Notes: generated from the letters alone by a model not told the origin. DNA of 64,000 bases from Methylorubrum extorquens (GCF_024169925.1 NZ_JALJXF010000001.1:2300001-2364000); one strand, 5' to 3'. Counted from the first letter of the stretch, positions 1-10,362 are shown. Program-made: numbers and translations.

Positions 1-1639
1 AGCCGGTGAGGCTCGCGCGGGCATGGGCCCGGAGCGCGTCCGGCTCCACGGACGGATCGCGCAGGACCACGTGGGCGACGACCATCTCGCCGCTGTCGCC
101 GCAGGGCGCGCCGACCACGGCGCATTCGAGCACCGCCGGATGAGTGGCGAGCACGTCCTCGACCTCGTTCGGGTAGACGTTGAAGCCGGAGACGAGGATC
201 ATGTCCTTCATCCGGTCGACGATGCGGATCTGCCCGTCCGGCGTCATCACCGCCACGTCGCCGGTGCGGAAGAAGCCGTCGACGGTCATCGCCGCCCGCG
301 TCTCCTCCGGGCGGTTCCAGTAGCCGGCCATCACCTGCGGCCCGCGCACGCAGAGTTCGCCCGGTACGCCGAAGGGCAGCACCGTGCCGTCCTCGGCGCG
401 GATCGTCACCTCGGTCGAGGGCAAGGGATAGCCGATCGTCCCGGTCCACTCGGCGAGCCCGAGCGGGTTGACGCTCACCACCGGCGAGGTCTCCGACAGG
501 CCGTAGCCTTCGAGGATGGTCTGGCCGGTGATCGCCTTCCAGCGGGCGGCCACCGCCGATTGCACCGCCATGCCGCCGCCGACGACGTACTCGACCTGCG
601 AGAAGTCGACCGTGCCGATCTTCGGGTGGTTGTTCAGCGCGTTGAACAGCGTGTTCACCCCGGCGAAGTTGGTGAAGCGGGTGCGGCTGAGCGTCTTCAC
701 GAAGCCGTCGAGGTCGCGCGGGTTCGGGATCAGGAGGCAGCAGCCGCCGAGCCGGAAGAAGAACAGGAAGCAGGCCGTCAGCGCGAAGATGTGGTAGAGC
801 GGCAGCGCCGTCACCGCCACCTGCCTCTCCCCATCCCCGCCCCCCAACGGGCCGCGGAACCAGACCCGGCTCTGCTCGACATTGGCCATGATGTTGCGGT
901 GGGTCAGCATCGCCGCCTTGGCGATGCCGGTGGTGCCGCCGGTATATTGCAGGAAGGCGACGTCGCCGGGCTCGATCAGGACCGAGGGCCGCTTGAGGCC
1001 GCGGCCCGCCCGCACCACCGCCTCGAACCGCTGGGTCCGCCCGGCCGGCAGGGCGTAGGGCGGAACCGCCCGCTTCACCCGCCGCGAGACGAGATCGACG
1101 ATCCGTCCCTTCAGCCCGAGCCCGTCGCCGGGCCCCGCCACGACGATCCGCTCCAGGCTCGGCATCTGCGGCAGCGCCTGCTCGACCGTGTGGCAGAAAT
1201 TCTCCAGCACGAAGAGGACGCGGGCGCCGGAATCGTTGATCTGCGCGGCGAGTTCGCGCGGGGTGTAGAGCGGGTTGACGTTGACGACGGTGCAGCCCGC
1301 CACCAGCACGCCGAGGAGCGCGACGGGACAGGCCGGGACGTTGGGCATCATCACCGCGACGCGGTCGCCGATGCCGTCGACGCCCGCCTCGCTTCCCCGG
1401 CTCGCCTTGCCGTAGCCGTTGGAAGCGAGCCACGCCGCCACCGCCTGCGCCGCGGCGCCGACCTCGCGGTAGCGCAGGCTCGCGCCGAAGCAGGTGATCG
1501 CCGGGCGCTCGGCGAAGCGCAGCACGCTGCGGTCGAACAGATCGACCACCGTGCCGACGGAATCGGTGTCGATGTCGGCGGGAATGCCGGGGGGATAGGC
1601 GGCCAGCCAGGGACGCTCCGCGCTCCGGTCCTGCGCCAT
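1..1639 (-). CDS. Long-chain fatty-acid--CoA ligase (AMP-binding), 3' end cut off by window
   Basis: Acyl-adenylate-forming enzyme that activates a fatty acid with ATP and CoA, feeding beta-oxidation or lipid synthesis in the cytoplasm. About 546 residues are visible. The ATP/AMP signature YTGGTTGIAKAAMLTH lies near residue 230, followed by EGYGLSETSP near 345 and the YWNRPEET ... GFFRTGDV ... RIVDRMKDMI block near 430-470. These are the standard FadD-type core motifs in the right order. The far C-terminus with the catalytic lysine is outside the window. The ATG at 1639 is preceded by GGCAGGAGGG, a good ribosome binding site. FadD-type ligase is the best fit; the exact substrate cannot be read from sequence. 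Confidence 0.9.
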   Translation of the reverse strand, partial: MAQDRSAERPWLAAYPPGIPADIDTDSVGTVVDLFDRSVLRFAERPAITCFGASLRYREVGAAAQAVAAWLASNGYGKASRGSEAGVDGIGDRVAVMMPNVPACPVALLGVLVAGCTVVNVNPLYTPRELAAQINDSGARVLFVLENFCHTVEQALPQMPSLERIVVAGPGDGLGLKGRIVDLVSRRVKRAVPPYALPAGRTQRFEAVVRAGRGLKRPSVLIEPGDVAFLQYTGGTTGIAKAAMLTHRNIMANVEQSRVWFRGPLGGGDGERQVAVTALPLYHIFALTACFLFFFRLGGCCLLIPNPRDLDGFVKTLSRTRFTNFAGVNTLFNALNNHPKIGTVDFSQVEYVVGGGMAVQSAVAARWKAITGQTILEGYGLSETSPVVSVNPLGLAEWTGTIGYPLPSTEVTIRAEDGTVLPFGVPGELCVRGPQVMAGYWNRPEETRAAMTVDGFFRTGDVAVMTPDGQIRIVDRMKDMILVSGFNVYPNEVEDVLATHPAVLECAVVGAPCGDSGEMVVAHVVLRDPSVEPDALRAHARASLTG

Positions 1640-1738
1640 CCTCGTCCCTCCTGCCCTGTGGCATGCGGCTTATGAGGGCCGGCCTCACGCCGGCTCCGCC
1701 GCTTCCCGTCGTGGCTTAAGCGTTTCCGGCGCGTTCGA

Positions 1739-2539
1739 TCAAGCCGTGCCCACCCGCGCGGCTTGAGGTGTTGCCCGGGCTGTCCGCTGCGGCCGCAGGC
1801 GGGCGGCCACGAGCAGACCGTGCGGCAGGGCGGCGACCGTCAGCAGCCCTGCTGCGACGACAAGGTCGCGGGCGTCGAGCGGGCGGCGCGGCCACGGGCC
1901 GAACCCGGCATCGCGGGCGAGCCCGATCAGGGCGGCGGCGAACCACAGGGCCAGGAAGCCCGCGGCCCATCCCAGCAGCGCCCGCCCTGCCCTGCGCCAG
2001 CGGCCTCCGCTAAGCGCCGGACCCGGCCGGCCGGCCAGCCGCGCCCCGAGCCCCATGGCCAGCCCGAACAGGCCCGCAGCGGCGCCCGCCCCCATCGTGT
2101 AGGCGATCACCATCGGCGTGCCGTTGAGGAAGGCACCGCTGCCGGTGCCGAAGCCCGCCCGCAGCACGAGGCCGCCGAAGGTCGGGTGCAGGCTCACCCC
2201 CAGCAGCAGCACGAGGCCGATCCCCCCGCCGACGACCCGCCGGGCGAACGAGGCGGGGCCCGGCACCAGCATCACCGCCAGGATGCGGGTGAGCCCGTAG
2301 ACCAGCGCGAAGGCGAAGAGCGGGTAGCGGTCGAGGAAGAAGCCGTAGAACCGCGTCGCCACGTCCGGCGGCATCGCGCTGCGACCATCGAAGCCGGTGA
2401 GGAAGACGGCGAACAGGGCGGCGAGTGCTGCCAGCAGCGGTGCCGCGGCGATGGCCAAGCGGCCCCGTTCCGATCGCGATGCACGCGTCTCCGCCGGGCC
2501 GGCCGCGAGGCCCGCGGAGAGCGCTCCGGTGCGGCTCAC
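1739..2539 (-). CDS. Hypothetical multi-pass membrane protein coupled to pepA
   Basis: A 266-residue alanine/glycine/leucine-rich protein with about six hydrophobic segments (near residues 20-42, 55-75, 95-115, 130-160, 185-205 and 225-245). I do not recognise the family. The start is a GTG at 2539 that overlaps the pepA stop codon in a GTGA arrangement, which strongly suggests translational coupling and co-transcription with pepA. The N-terminal 20 residues are polar and no cleavable signal is obvious. It ends about 100 bases before the divergently lying acyl-CoA ligase start, with no clear terminator between. Confidence 0.7.
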   Translation of the reverse strand: MSRTGALSAGLAAGPAETRASRSERGRLAIAAAPLLAALAALFAVFLTGFDGRSAMPPDVATRFYGFFLDRYPLFAFALVYGLTRILAVMLVPGPASFARRVVGGGIGLVLLLGVSLHPTFGGLVLRAGFGTGSGAFLNGTPMVIAYTMGAGAAAGLFGLAMGLGARLAGRPGPALSGGRWRRAGRALLGWAAGFLALWFAAALIGLARDAGFGPWPRRPLDARDLVVAAGLLTVAALPHGLLVAARLRPQRTARATPQAARVGTA

Positions 2540-4029
2540 CGCTCGTAGTGTTCGCGCACGAGCCGGTCGAGCAGGCGCACGCCCCAGCCCGCGCCCCAGC
2601 TCCGGTTGATCTCGGAGGGGGTGGACGACATGCCGACGCCGGCGATGTCGAGATGGGCCCACGGCACGTCGTTGACGTAGCGCTTGAGGAAGGCGGCCGC
2701 CGTCGCCGCGCCGCCGTGACGCCCGCCGGTGTTCTTCATGTCGGCGAACTTCGAGTCGATCGCCTTGTCGAAGGCCGGGATCAGCGGCATCCGCCACACC
2801 CGCTCGCCCGCTGCCTCGCCGGCCGCGGTGATCTGGCCCGAGAGCGCGTCGTCGTTGGAGAACAGGCCGGCGATGTCCTGGCCGAGCGCGACGATGATCG
2901 CCCCGGTGAGCGTGGCCAGATCGATCATCGCCTTGGGCTTGTAGGTCGCCTGGACGTGCCAGAGCACGTCGGCGAGCACGAGGCGCCCTTCCGCGTCGGT
3001 GTTGATGACCTCGATGGTCTGCCCCGAGAGCGAGGTGACGATGTCGGAGGGGCGGTAGGCCGCGCCGTCGGGCATGTTCTCGACGATGCCGATGGCGCCG
3101 ATCACGTTCGCCTTGGCCTTGCGCGAGGCCAGCGCGTGCAGGGTGCCGACGACCGCGGCCGAGCCGCCCATGTCGCCCTTCATGTCCTCCATGCCGCCGG
3201 CCGACTTGATCGAGACGCCGCCGGAATCGAACACCACGCCCTTGCCGATCAGCGCCAGCGGCGGCTCGGCGGCGTCGTCCGCCCCGTTCCAGCGCATGAT
3301 CGCCACCCGCGGCTCGCGGGCCGAACCCTGCGCCACCGCCAGCAGGGCGCCCATGCCGATCTCCTTCATCCGCGCCACGTCGAGGATCTCAACCTCGACG
3401 CCGAGCTGCGTCAGCTCGGAGACGCGCCGGGCATATTCCTCCGGGTAGAGGACGTTCGGCGGCTCGTTGACGAGGTTGCGGGCGAGGATCACGCCCTCGG
3501 CCACCGCCTCGGCGCTCCGCGCGGCGGCTTGCGCCCCGGACGGGTCGGCGACCAGCAGGGTCAACGCGGCACCCGCCTCGTCCTCGTCCTTCTTCTTGGT
3601 CTTGTACTGGTCGAAGCGGTAGCTGCGCAGGCGCGCGCCGAGGGTGAAGTCGGCGACATCCCGGGCGCTGGCGGCGAAACCGGGCCCGTCGAGCACGACG
3701 CGGGCGCTGCGTGCGCCGACCTTGCCGGCGGTGAAGCCGCCCAGCACGGTCCAGTCGATCTTGGCCCGGTCCTTCTCCGACCCCAGCCCGATCACCACGA
3801 GCCGGTCGGCCTCCACGCCCGCCGGGGCCGGGAGGGCCAGCGCGCTCTGCGCCTTGCCCTTGAAGCGCTCGCTCGCCGCGGCGCGGGCGACCAGCTCGGT
3901 GCCGGGCCGCCCCAGGATCTCGGCCGCAGCCCCCGACACGGCGAGGTCGTCGCCCACGAACACCACGAGGTCGCCCCCGGCACCGCGCGACGACAGCGGT
4001 TCAAAGGCGATTTCGATCCCACCGGCCAT
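2536..4029 (-). CDS. pepA: Leucyl aminopeptidase (M17 family)
   Basis: Cytosolic dizinc aminopeptidase that removes N-terminal residues from peptides; family members also act as DNA-binding proteins in some bacteria. The protein has 497 residues, normal for M17. The metal-site segments [26 protein letters not shown] and the diagnostic [14 protein letters not shown] are all present in the C-terminal half. ATG 4029 was chosen; an in-frame TTG 18 bases upstream (4047) is the only alternative nearby. The gene heads a two-gene unit with the downstream membrane protein (GTGA overlap). Divergent lptF lies about 650 bases away, as in many alphaproteobacteria where pepA and lptFG are adjacent. Confidence 0.95.
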   Translation of the reverse strand: MAGGIEIAFEPLSSRGAGGDLVVFVGDDLAVSGAAAEILGRPGTELVARAAASERFKGKAQSALALPAPAGVEADRLVVIGLGSEKDRAKIDWTVLGGFTAGKVGARSARVVLDGPGFAASARDVADFTLGARLRSYRFDQYKTKKKDEDEAGAALTLLVADPSGAQAAARSAEAVAEGVILARNLVNEPPNVLYPEEYARRVSELTQLGVEVEILDVARMKEIGMGALLAVAQGSAREPRVAIMRWNGADDAAEPPLALIGKGVVFDSGGVSIKSAGGMEDMKGDMGGSAAVVGTLHALASRKAKANVIGAIGIVENMPDGAAYRPSDIVTSLSGQTIEVINTDAEGRLVLADVLWHVQATYKPKAMIDLATLTGAIIVALGQDIAGLFSNDDALSGQITAAGEAAGERVWRMPLIPAFDKAIDSKFADMKNTGGRHGGAATAAAFLKRYVNDVPWAHLDIAGVGMSSTPSEINRSWGAGWGVRLLDRLVREHYER

Positions 4030-4349
4030 GATGCTCTTCGCTCTCAACCCGTCTTCCGCCGGCTCCTCCGCGGATCCCGCGACAACCGGCGAACCTGTGT
4101 ACCCGCTGAAACGCAGAACGCAACGCGTGGGCGAGCCGCAGAGGGGGCGCTCAAGCCGGCAGCCCGAGTTCCTGCCGGAGACCGGGGGCCGGGGAAGGCT
4201 TCCACCAGCGAAACGTGATGGCCGGCCGGCCTGTCCGCGAGCCCGCTTTGGAGGGCGGCATGCCCGCTTGGGCGTCGTTGCTCATGCACCGGACTATCCG
4301 CCGTCGTATCCTGCCGGATCCGAGCTGCGCAAACGCCCTTAAGGAGGTC

Positions 4350-4487
4350 ATGTCGAATCCCGACGCATCGCCAGGAAGGCCGACGAAGCCATTCGACAGC
4401 GCGAACGACATCCGCACGCCTGAGGATGCCGCGGCCTACCCGCGGATGACGGTCGCCGCGGTGCGTACCGGGCCCCAGGCCGCCTGA
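4350..4487 (+). pseudogene. Possible truncated addiction-module antidote (HigA-like) remnant
   Basis: A 45-codon ORF with a near-ideal ribosome binding site (AAGGAGGTC directly before ATG). Residues 13-29, KPFDSANDIRTPEDAAAY, resemble the N-terminus of the 'probable addiction module antidote protein' family (usual pattern PFDAAxYLxTPExxAAYL). The similarity then stops and the frame runs into unrelated sequence and a stop, so the helix-turn-helix part of about 60 residues is missing. No partner toxin is adjacent. The family link rests on one short motif seen by eye, so confidence is low. Confidence 0.35.
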
Positions 4488-4676
4488 AACCACCCTCGGC
4501 CCTTCCCCCGCCACCACTGGCCCGCGCCGCGAAACGGCCTCAATCCGGGCGCCCCGAGACGCTCAAGGCCAAAGGCATCGGCATTCGGGACAGCTTGGCC
4601 TGGACGCCGCGACCGGCGAGAATGCGCGGCGCCGGGACCGGCGGCGAGGAAGGGGTGCGAGGGTCGGAAGGCGCGG

Positions 4677-5846
4677 ATGACGCAGATCGAGCGCTACATA
4701 TTCAGGATCGCGCTCGGGGCCTTCCTCACCTGCCTGATCGGCCTCACCGGCACGATCTGGGTGACGCAGGCCCTGCGCGAACTCGACCTCGTCACGGCCA
4801 AGGGGCAGACGCTCCTCGTCTTCCTGTTCATCACCGCCCTGTCGCTGCCGACGCTGATCACGGTGATCGCCCCGGTCGCCCTGTTCATCGCCTGCGTCTA
4901 CGCGCTCAACAAGCTCAACGGCGATTCCGAGCTGATCGTGATGTCGGCGGCCGGCATGCCGCCGCGCCAGTTGCTGCGGCCCTTCGCGACGCTGGCCCTC
5001 GCCATCAGCGTCGTGGTCGCCTTCCTGACGATCCAGGTGATGCCCTCCTCCTTCCAGGAGTTGCGCGACGTGCTGACCCGGGTGCGCGGGGATTTCGTCG
5101 CCAACGTCGTCAAGGAGGGCCAGTTCACGGCGCTCGACAACGGCATCACCTTCCATTTCCGCGAGCGCGGTGCCGACGGCTCGCTCCAGGGGCTGTTCAT
5201 CCAGGACAAGCGCGAGGCCGGCAAGGCGGTGGTCTACCTCGCCGAGCGCGGGCGCGTCAGCGAGGTCGATGGGCAGACCTACCTCGTGCTGGAGAAGGGC
5301 AGCATCCACCGCCAGCAGAAGGACAGCCGCGATTCCTCGATCGTGAGCTACGAGCGCTACGCCGTCGATCTCGCCGCCTTCACGCCGCCGGATTCCGAGA
5401 CGGTCTACAAGCCGCGCGAGCGCTCGACCCTGGCGCTGCTCTTCCCCGATACGGGCGAGGGCTATTACCGCCTGCAGAAGGGCCGCTTCCGGGCCGAGTT
5501 GCATGACCGGCTCTCGGCCTGGCTCTACCCGCTGGCGCTGGCCTTCATCGCATTTGCCGCTCTGGGCGATCCGCGCACCACGCGCCAGGGCCGGGGCCTC
5601 GCCGTGGCCGGCGCGGTGCTCGGCGTCATCGCGTTGCGCATCGCGGGCTTTGCCGCGAGCAGTGCGGCCGTGCGCAGTCCTGGCGCCGTGGTCGCGATCT
5701 ACGCCGCGCCGCTCGGTGCGATCGCCCTCTCCTGCCTGCTGATCTTCGGCGGCGCCCGAACCCGCGCGATGAACGAGTGGTTCGGCCGGCTCGGTCGGAG
5801 GCTCGCCGGTAGCCTGCGGCGGCGCCCGCTCGCCGGACGGGCCTGA
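4677..5846 (+). CDS. lptF: LPS export ABC transporter permease LptF
   Basis: Inner-membrane subunit of the LptB2FG transporter, which extracts lipopolysaccharide from the inner membrane and pushes it onto the periplasmic bridge. The protein has 389 residues: transmembrane helices near residues 10-32, 48-72 and 95-118, a large periplasmic beta-jellyroll region (about 130-275) and three more helices to residue 372, the YjgP/YjgQ layout. The start MTQIERYIF is typical. The stop is 10 bases before lptG, so the two are one operon, with lptD following. Confidence 0.95.
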   Translation: MTQIERYIFRIALGAFLTCLIGLTGTIWVTQALRELDLVTAKGQTLLVFLFITALSLPTLITVIAPVALFIACVYALNKLNGDSELIVMSAAGMPPRQLLRPFATLALAISVVVAFLTIQVMPSSFQELRDVLTRVRGDFVANVVKEGQFTALDNGITFHFRERGADGSLQGLFIQDKREAGKAVVYLAERGRVSEVDGQTYLVLEKGSIHRQQKDSRDSSIVSYERYAVDLAAFTPPDSETVYKPRERSTLALLFPDTGEGYYRLQKGRFRAELHDRLSAWLYPLALAFIAFAALGDPRTTRQGRGLAVAGAVLGVIALRIAGFAASSAAVRSPGAVVAIYAAPLGAIALSCLLIFGGARTRAMNEWFGRLGRRLAGSLRRRPLAGRA

Positions 5847-5856
5847 GGGCACCGGC

Positions 5857-6945
5857 ATGCTGATCGGCGCGACCCTCGGCCGCTACTTCGCGTGGCGCTT
5901 CGTGCGCACCATCCTCGGCGTGTTCCTCACGGTCTTCGCCCTGGTCTACACCCTCGATTTCGTCGAGCTGCTGCGTCGCGCGGGCGATGCGGAGGGCGCT
6001 TCGCCGGGGCTGATGGCGCAGCTCGCGCTCTACCGCACGCCCGCCGTGGCCGAGAGCGTGCTGCCGTTTGCGGTGCTGTTCGGCTCCATGGCCGCCCTGC
6101 TGCAGCTCTCGCGCAAGCTCGAACTCGTGGTGGCGCGGGCCGCCGGCATCTCGGCGTGGCAGTTCCTCCAGCCCGGCGCCTTCGTGGCGCTGGCGATCGG
6201 TGCGCTCGCCATCGGCGCCTACAATCCCCTCTCGGCGGCGCTCAAGCAGCGTTCCAGCGAGATCGAGGCGAAGATCTTCGCCAAATCCACCAAGGCCGGC
6301 ACCGGCAAGGACCTGTGGCTGCGCCAGCGCAGCATCGACGGCCAGGCGATCATCCGCGCCGAGACGGCGGTCGAGGGCACGACGACGCTGGCCGGCGTCA
6401 CCGTGTTCCAGTTCGACGACGCGGGCATCTTCACCGCGCAGCTCGAGGCGGCACGGGCGACCCTGCACGACGGCTGGTGGGAGTTGCGCGATGTGCGGGT
6501 TCTCACACGCGATGAACCGCCCGAGAGCCACGAGGTCTACCTCGTCGCCTCGACGCTCGATCCGAGCCAGATCCGCCAGCGCTTCACCCCTCCGGAATCT
6601 GTGCCCTTCTGGCAACTTCCGGAGACCATCGCACGCCACGAGCGGGCCGGGCTGGATGCCACGCGCTACCGGCTCCAGTACGATGTGCTGCTGGCAACGC
6701 CCCTGCTCTACCTCGCGATGGTCCTCGTGGCGGCAACGGTTTCCTTAAGGTTCTTCCGCTTTGGTGGTGTCGGTAAACTGGTGCTCGGCGGGGTGAGCGC
6801 GGGCTTCGTGCTCTACGTCGCGCGGCAGGTCATGGAGGGCCTCGGCGCGTCGGGGATGGTCGCGCCGACAGTGGCGGCGTGGTTCCCCGCCGTGGTAGGG
6901 AGCTTGCTCGGTACGCTCACGCTTCTCTACCAGGAGGACGGCTGA
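5857..6945 (+). CDS. lptG: LPS export ABC transporter permease LptG
   Basis: Second inner-membrane subunit of LptB2FG, partner of LptF. At 362 residues it has the same six-helix YjgP/YjgQ architecture: N-terminal helix around RYFAWRFVRTILGVFLTVFA, helices near residues 60-80 and 100-120, a periplasmic domain, and C-terminal helices from about residue 270. It lies 10 bases downstream of lptF and 15 bases upstream of the lptD GTG, so lptF-lptG-lptD look co-transcribed. The ATPase lptB is not in this window, as is usual. Confidence 0.95.
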   Translation: MLIGATLGRYFAWRFVRTILGVFLTVFALVYTLDFVELLRRAGDAEGASPGLMAQLALYRTPAVAESVLPFAVLFGSMAALLQLSRKLELVVARAAGISAWQFLQPGAFVALAIGALAIGAYNPLSAALKQRSSEIEAKIFAKSTKAGTGKDLWLRQRSIDGQAIIRAETAVEGTTTLAGVTVFQFDDAGIFTAQLEAARATLHDGWWELRDVRVLTRDEPPESHEVYLVASTLDPSQIRQRFTPPESVPFWQLPETIARHERAGLDATRYRLQYDVLLATPLLYLAMVLVAATVSLRFFRFGGVGKLVLGGVSAGFVLYVARQVMEGLGASGMVAPTVAAWFPAVVGSLLGTLTLLYQEDG

Positions 6946-6960
6946 TGCACGGTTGTCCGG

Positions 6961-9606
6961 GTGGGGCGGGTGGACGGGGTCGTCGTGCAGGGGGCTGCAC
7001 AGGAGTTGGGTGGCGCGTTGCGTAAGGTCGCCGACATCGCGATCACGGTCTCCGTGGCCGCACTGCTGACGGCAGCCTACGGGCTCGCCGCGCCGCGCGC
7101 CCATGCCCAGGCCGGACTGGAGAAGCTCGCCGGCGCCAAGCCCGGCGAGAAGGGCCAGCGCCTGCTCGTCGAGGCCGACGAACTGATCTACGACAACGAC
7201 CGCAACACCGTGACCGCGCGCGGCAATGCCGAGCTGCATTACGGCGCGCGCACGCTCCAGGCCGACCGGGTGCGCTACGACCGCGGCACGAGCCGCGTCT
7301 TCGCCGAGGGCAATGTCCGCCTCACCGACGAGACCGGGGCGCTGGTCACCGGTGAGCGGATGGAGCTGACCGACGACTTCAAGAACGGCTTCGTCGAGGC
7401 CCTGCGCATCCAGCAGACCGTCGTGATGAAGGGCGAGACGGTGCGCACCCGCATCTCCGCCCCGCGGGCGGAGCGGATCGCGGGCGAGCAATCGAGCTTC
7501 GACTACGCGACCTACACCGCCTGCGAGCCGTGCAAGGACCATCCGGAGACGCCGCCGCTCTGGCAGATCAAGGCGGCCAAGATCATCCACAACAATGAGA
7601 CCCACACGATCTCCTACGAGGATTCGAGCCTCGAGATCGGTGGGATCCCGGTCGCCTACCTGCCCTATTTCGAGTCCGCCGACCCGACGGTGAAGCGCAA
7701 GACCGGCTTCCTGACGCCGCGCTTCATCACCTCGACCCCGCTCGGCAGCGGCGTCGCGACCCCGTACTTCATCAATCTCGACCCGAGCTACGACCTGACG
7801 CTGACGCCGGCCTTCGTCTCGCGCCAGGGCGTGCTGGGCCAGGCCGAGTTCCGCCAGCGCCTCGACAACGGCAGCTACAACCTGCGCCTGTCGGGCATCT
7901 TCCAATCGACGCCCTCGGCCTTCCTGCCGGGGCCGCTCGGTGCCGCCGACCGCGAGTTCCGCGGCTCGGTCGAGACGCGCGGGCGCTTCTTCATCAACGA
8001 GCACTGGCGCACGGGCTGGGATCTCGTCGGCGTGACCGACAAGTGGTTCCTCGACAACTACCGCATCCGCAACCAGAGCATCACCACCGACTATTTCCGC
8101 GAGGCGGTCTCGTCCGCCTACCTGATCGGCCAGGGCGACCGCTCGTGGTTCGAGGCGCGCGGCTACTACTTTAAGGCCCTGTCGAGCTTCGACTGGCAGA
8201 AGGAGCAGCCGATCGTCCTGCCGGTGATCGACTACGACAAGCGCATCGACGGGCCGGGCAAGATCGGCGGCGAGGTGCGGTTCGAGGCCAACGTCACGAG
8301 CCTCAGCCGCGAGGCGACCGACTTCCAGGGCATCCCGCGCACCGGCAGCTACCTGTTCGCCCCGAGCGTCAACGGGATCAGCTACCCGCTCTACGAGACC
8401 TGCACCACCTTCGTGCGCGACCGCTGCATCGTGCGCGGTTTGGGCGGCGTCGACACGCGGCTCTCGGCCCAGGTCTCCTGGCGCCGCAGCTTCATCGACG
8501 ATTTCGGCCAAGTCTTCACGCCGTTCACCTATCTGCGCACCGACGCCTTCTTCGTGAACCCGAGCCGCTCGGGCTTCCAAAACGCGCTGGTGAACAACAT
8601 CACCACCGTCGATGACGGCTTCTCCGGCCGGATCATGCCGGCGATCGGCCTCGACTACCGCTATCCCTTCGTCGCCGATTTCGGCGGGCTCGGCGTCCAC
8701 ACCCTGGAGCCGATCGCCCAGGTGATCGCCCGGCCCTCCGAGACCCGGATCGGCCGCCTGCCCAACGAGGATGCGCAGAGCCTCGTCTTCGACGACACCT
8801 CGCTGTTCCAGTGGGACAAGTTCTCCGGCTACGACCGGGTCGAGGGCGGCGTGCGGGCCAATCTCGGCGCGCAATACTCCGTCGTGACCCCGTCGGGCTG
8901 GTACGCCAACCTGATGTTCGGCGAGTCGATCCAGGTCGCGGGCGTGAACTCGTTCCGCCGCGGGGATCTGGCCAATGTCGGCCTCGATTCCGGCCTGGAG
9001 AACCGCCGCTCGGATTTCGTGGGCCGCTTCCAGCTCTCGCCCAACCAGAACATCAGCTTCATCAGCCGCGCCCGCTTCGACCAGCGCGACTTTGCCGTGA
9101 ACCGGTTCGAGACCGGCGTGACCGCGCGGTTCTCGCCGTTCCTGCCGCTCGAGACCTCGCTGTTCTACTCCTACTACGAGGCGCAGCCGGCGCTCGGCTT
9201 CGTTCACCGCCGCGAGGGCGTGACGGCCTCGGCCACCTACCGCATCACCCCGAACTGGTTCGTCACCGGTTCGGCGCTCGTCGACTTCACCCGCTACCTC
9301 GACACCCGCGACACCTTCGCCGACCTCTACACCGCCTACCTCGCCAACCCCGTCGGCCTCGCGCCGGTCTACAGCAGCCCCGGCCTGACCTACCTCTCCG
9401 GCCTGAGCCTCGGCGGCGGCTATCAGGACGAGTGCACCACGGTCTCGCTGAACTACATCGTCTCGCCCATCGCCACCGCGATCGGCGTGCGCGAGCGCAA
9501 CCAGACCGTGCTGCTGCGCCTGGAGCTGAAGACGCTGGGCGAGGCGGACCTGCGCCAGAACGTCAGCAGCTCGACCACCGCCGACGGCATCGCCTCGGTG
9601 CGCTGA
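6961..9606 (+). CDS. lptD: LPS-assembly protein LptD (outer-membrane LPS translocon)
   Basis: Outer-membrane beta-barrel that, with the lipoprotein LptE, inserts LPS into the outer leaflet. It has 881 residues. A signal sequence around residues 22-50 ends in AHAQ; an OstA/LptA-like periplasmic domain follows (about 60-190); the rest is barrel, rich in alternating aromatic strands. Conserved cysteines are visible in CEPC (about 188 and 191) and in DEC (about 825), consistent with the inter-domain disulfides of LptD. The start is uncertain: GTG 6961 gives the longest form, and in-frame TTG codons before the signal sequence are alternatives. In many relatives surA-pdxA-rsmA follow; here they do not. 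Confidence 0.93.
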   Translation: MGRVDGVVVQGAAQELGGALRKVADIAITVSVAALLTAAYGLAAPRAHAQAGLEKLAGAKPGEKGQRLLVEADELIYDNDRNTVTARGNAELHYGARTLQADRVRYDRGTSRVFAEGNVRLTDETGALVTGERMELTDDFKNGFVEALRIQQTVVMKGETVRTRISAPRAERIAGEQSSFDYATYTACEPCKDHPETPPLWQIKAAKIIHNNETHTISYEDSSLEIGGIPVAYLPYFESADPTVKRKTGFLTPRFITSTPLGSGVATPYFINLDPSYDLTLTPAFVSRQGVLGQAEFRQRLDNGSYNLRLSGIFQSTPSAFLPGPLGAADREFRGSVETRGRFFINEHWRTGWDLVGVTDKWFLDNYRIRNQSITTDYFREAVSSAYLIGQGDRSWFEARGYYFKALSSFDWQKEQPIVLPVIDYDKRIDGPGKIGGEVRFEANVTSLSREATDFQGIPRTGSYLFAPSVNGISYPLYETCTTFVRDRCIVRGLGGVDTRLSAQVSWRRSFIDDFGQVFTPFTYLRTDAFFVNPSRSGFQNALVNNITTVDDGFSGRIMPAIGLDYRYPFVADFGGLGVHTLEPIAQVIARPSETRIGRLPNEDAQSLVFDDTSLFQWDKFSGYDRVEGGVRANLGAQYSVVTPSGWYANLMFGESIQVAGVNSFRRGDLANVGLDSGLENRRSDFVGRFQLSPNQNISFISRARFDQRDFAVNRFETGVTARFSPFLPLETSLFYSYYEAQPALGFVHRREGVTASATYRITPNWFVTGSALVDFTRYLDTRDTFADLYTAYLANPVGLAPVYSSPGLTYLSGLSLGGGYQDECTTVSLNYIVSPIATAIGVRERNQTVLLRLELKTLGEADLRQNVSSSTTADGIASVR

Positions 9607-9633
9607 GATGGTCGTCTGCGCCGGAATGCAACG

Positions 9634-10362
9634 ATGCTGAAGGGGGCGGCCGATTCGCTGATCCGCGCCTATGGCGCCCTGGCCACGCTCCCGTTCAGGT
9701 TCCGCCGAGACCGCATCGCCCCGCCGAAGGACCTGGCGCACGGCGCCTGGATCGACATCCTGTCGGAGCGCTTCGACAAGCCGGGCCTGCGCGTACTCGA
9801 GGTGGGTTCGCGCAACGTCACCGGCGCCAACTTCCGCCACCGCTTTGCCCAGGCGGAGTATGTCGGCTTCGATCTCTACGCGGGCGAGAACGTCGATGTG
9901 GTCGGCGATGCCCACCGGCTTTCCCACTATTTCGGGGAAGACGAGCGCTTCGACCTGATCTTCTCCTCGGCGGTGTTCGAGCATCTCGCCGCGCCCTGGG
10001 TGGCGGCGGTCGAGATCGCCAAGCTCCTGAAGGTCGGCGGCCACGTCTTCGTCGAGACGCACTTCTCGTTTCGCTCGCATGAGCGGCCGTGGAACTTCTT
10101 CCAGTTCTCGGACATGGGCCTGCGCGCCCTGTTCAACGACGCCCTCGGCTTCGAGCTGATCGACAAGGGCATGAGCAGCCCGATCGTCGGCTACTTCACC
10201 GACCGGGCGCGGCCGGGCCTGCGCTTCGCGCCGATCACCGAGATGTACGGCCACAGCGAAATCCTGTGCCGCAAGCGCGCCGAGCCGGCGGGCTTCGACT
10301 GGACCCGCATCCCCCTCGACGCCATCGTGGACGGCACGCGCTACCCGGCGCAGAGCCGGTAA
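9634..10362 (+). CDS. Class I SAM-dependent methyltransferase
   Basis: A 242-residue cytosolic protein. LRVLEVGSRNVTG (about residues 52-64) is the SAM-binding motif I; VGFDLYAGENVDVVGDAH covers the acidic motif II and post-II region; FDLIFSSAVFEHL is the motif IV region; and LLKVGGHVFVETH is the typical post-IV segment. The substrate is unknown; this Methyltransf_11-like pattern is common in sugar and small-molecule methyltransferases. It starts 27 bases after the lptD stop on the same strand and may be read through from the lpt operon, which could hint at a cell-envelope role, but that is inference. Confidence 0.8.
   Translation: MLKGAADSLIRAYGALATLPFRFRRDRIAPPKDLAHGAWIDILSERFDKPGLRVLEVGSRNVTGANFRHRFAQAEYVGFDLYAGENVDVVGDAHRLSHYFGEDERFDLIFSSAVFEHLAAPWVAAVEIAKLLKVGGHVFVETHFSFRSHERPWNFFQFSDMGLRALFNDALGFELIDKGMSSPIVGYFTDRARPGLRFAPITEMYGHSEILCRKRAEPAGFDWTRIPLDAIVDGTRYPAQSR

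Noticed and set aside
23..1675. Long plus-strand ORF over the acyl-CoA ligase
   Set aside because: Antisense shadow: the minus strand carries full adenylate-forming motifs, the plus-strand product is Arg/His/Ala low-complexity.
4151..4290. Minus-strand 46-codon ORF ending RQELGLPA
   Set aside because: No ribosome binding site and no recognised domain; only a vague resemblance to recombinase N-termini.
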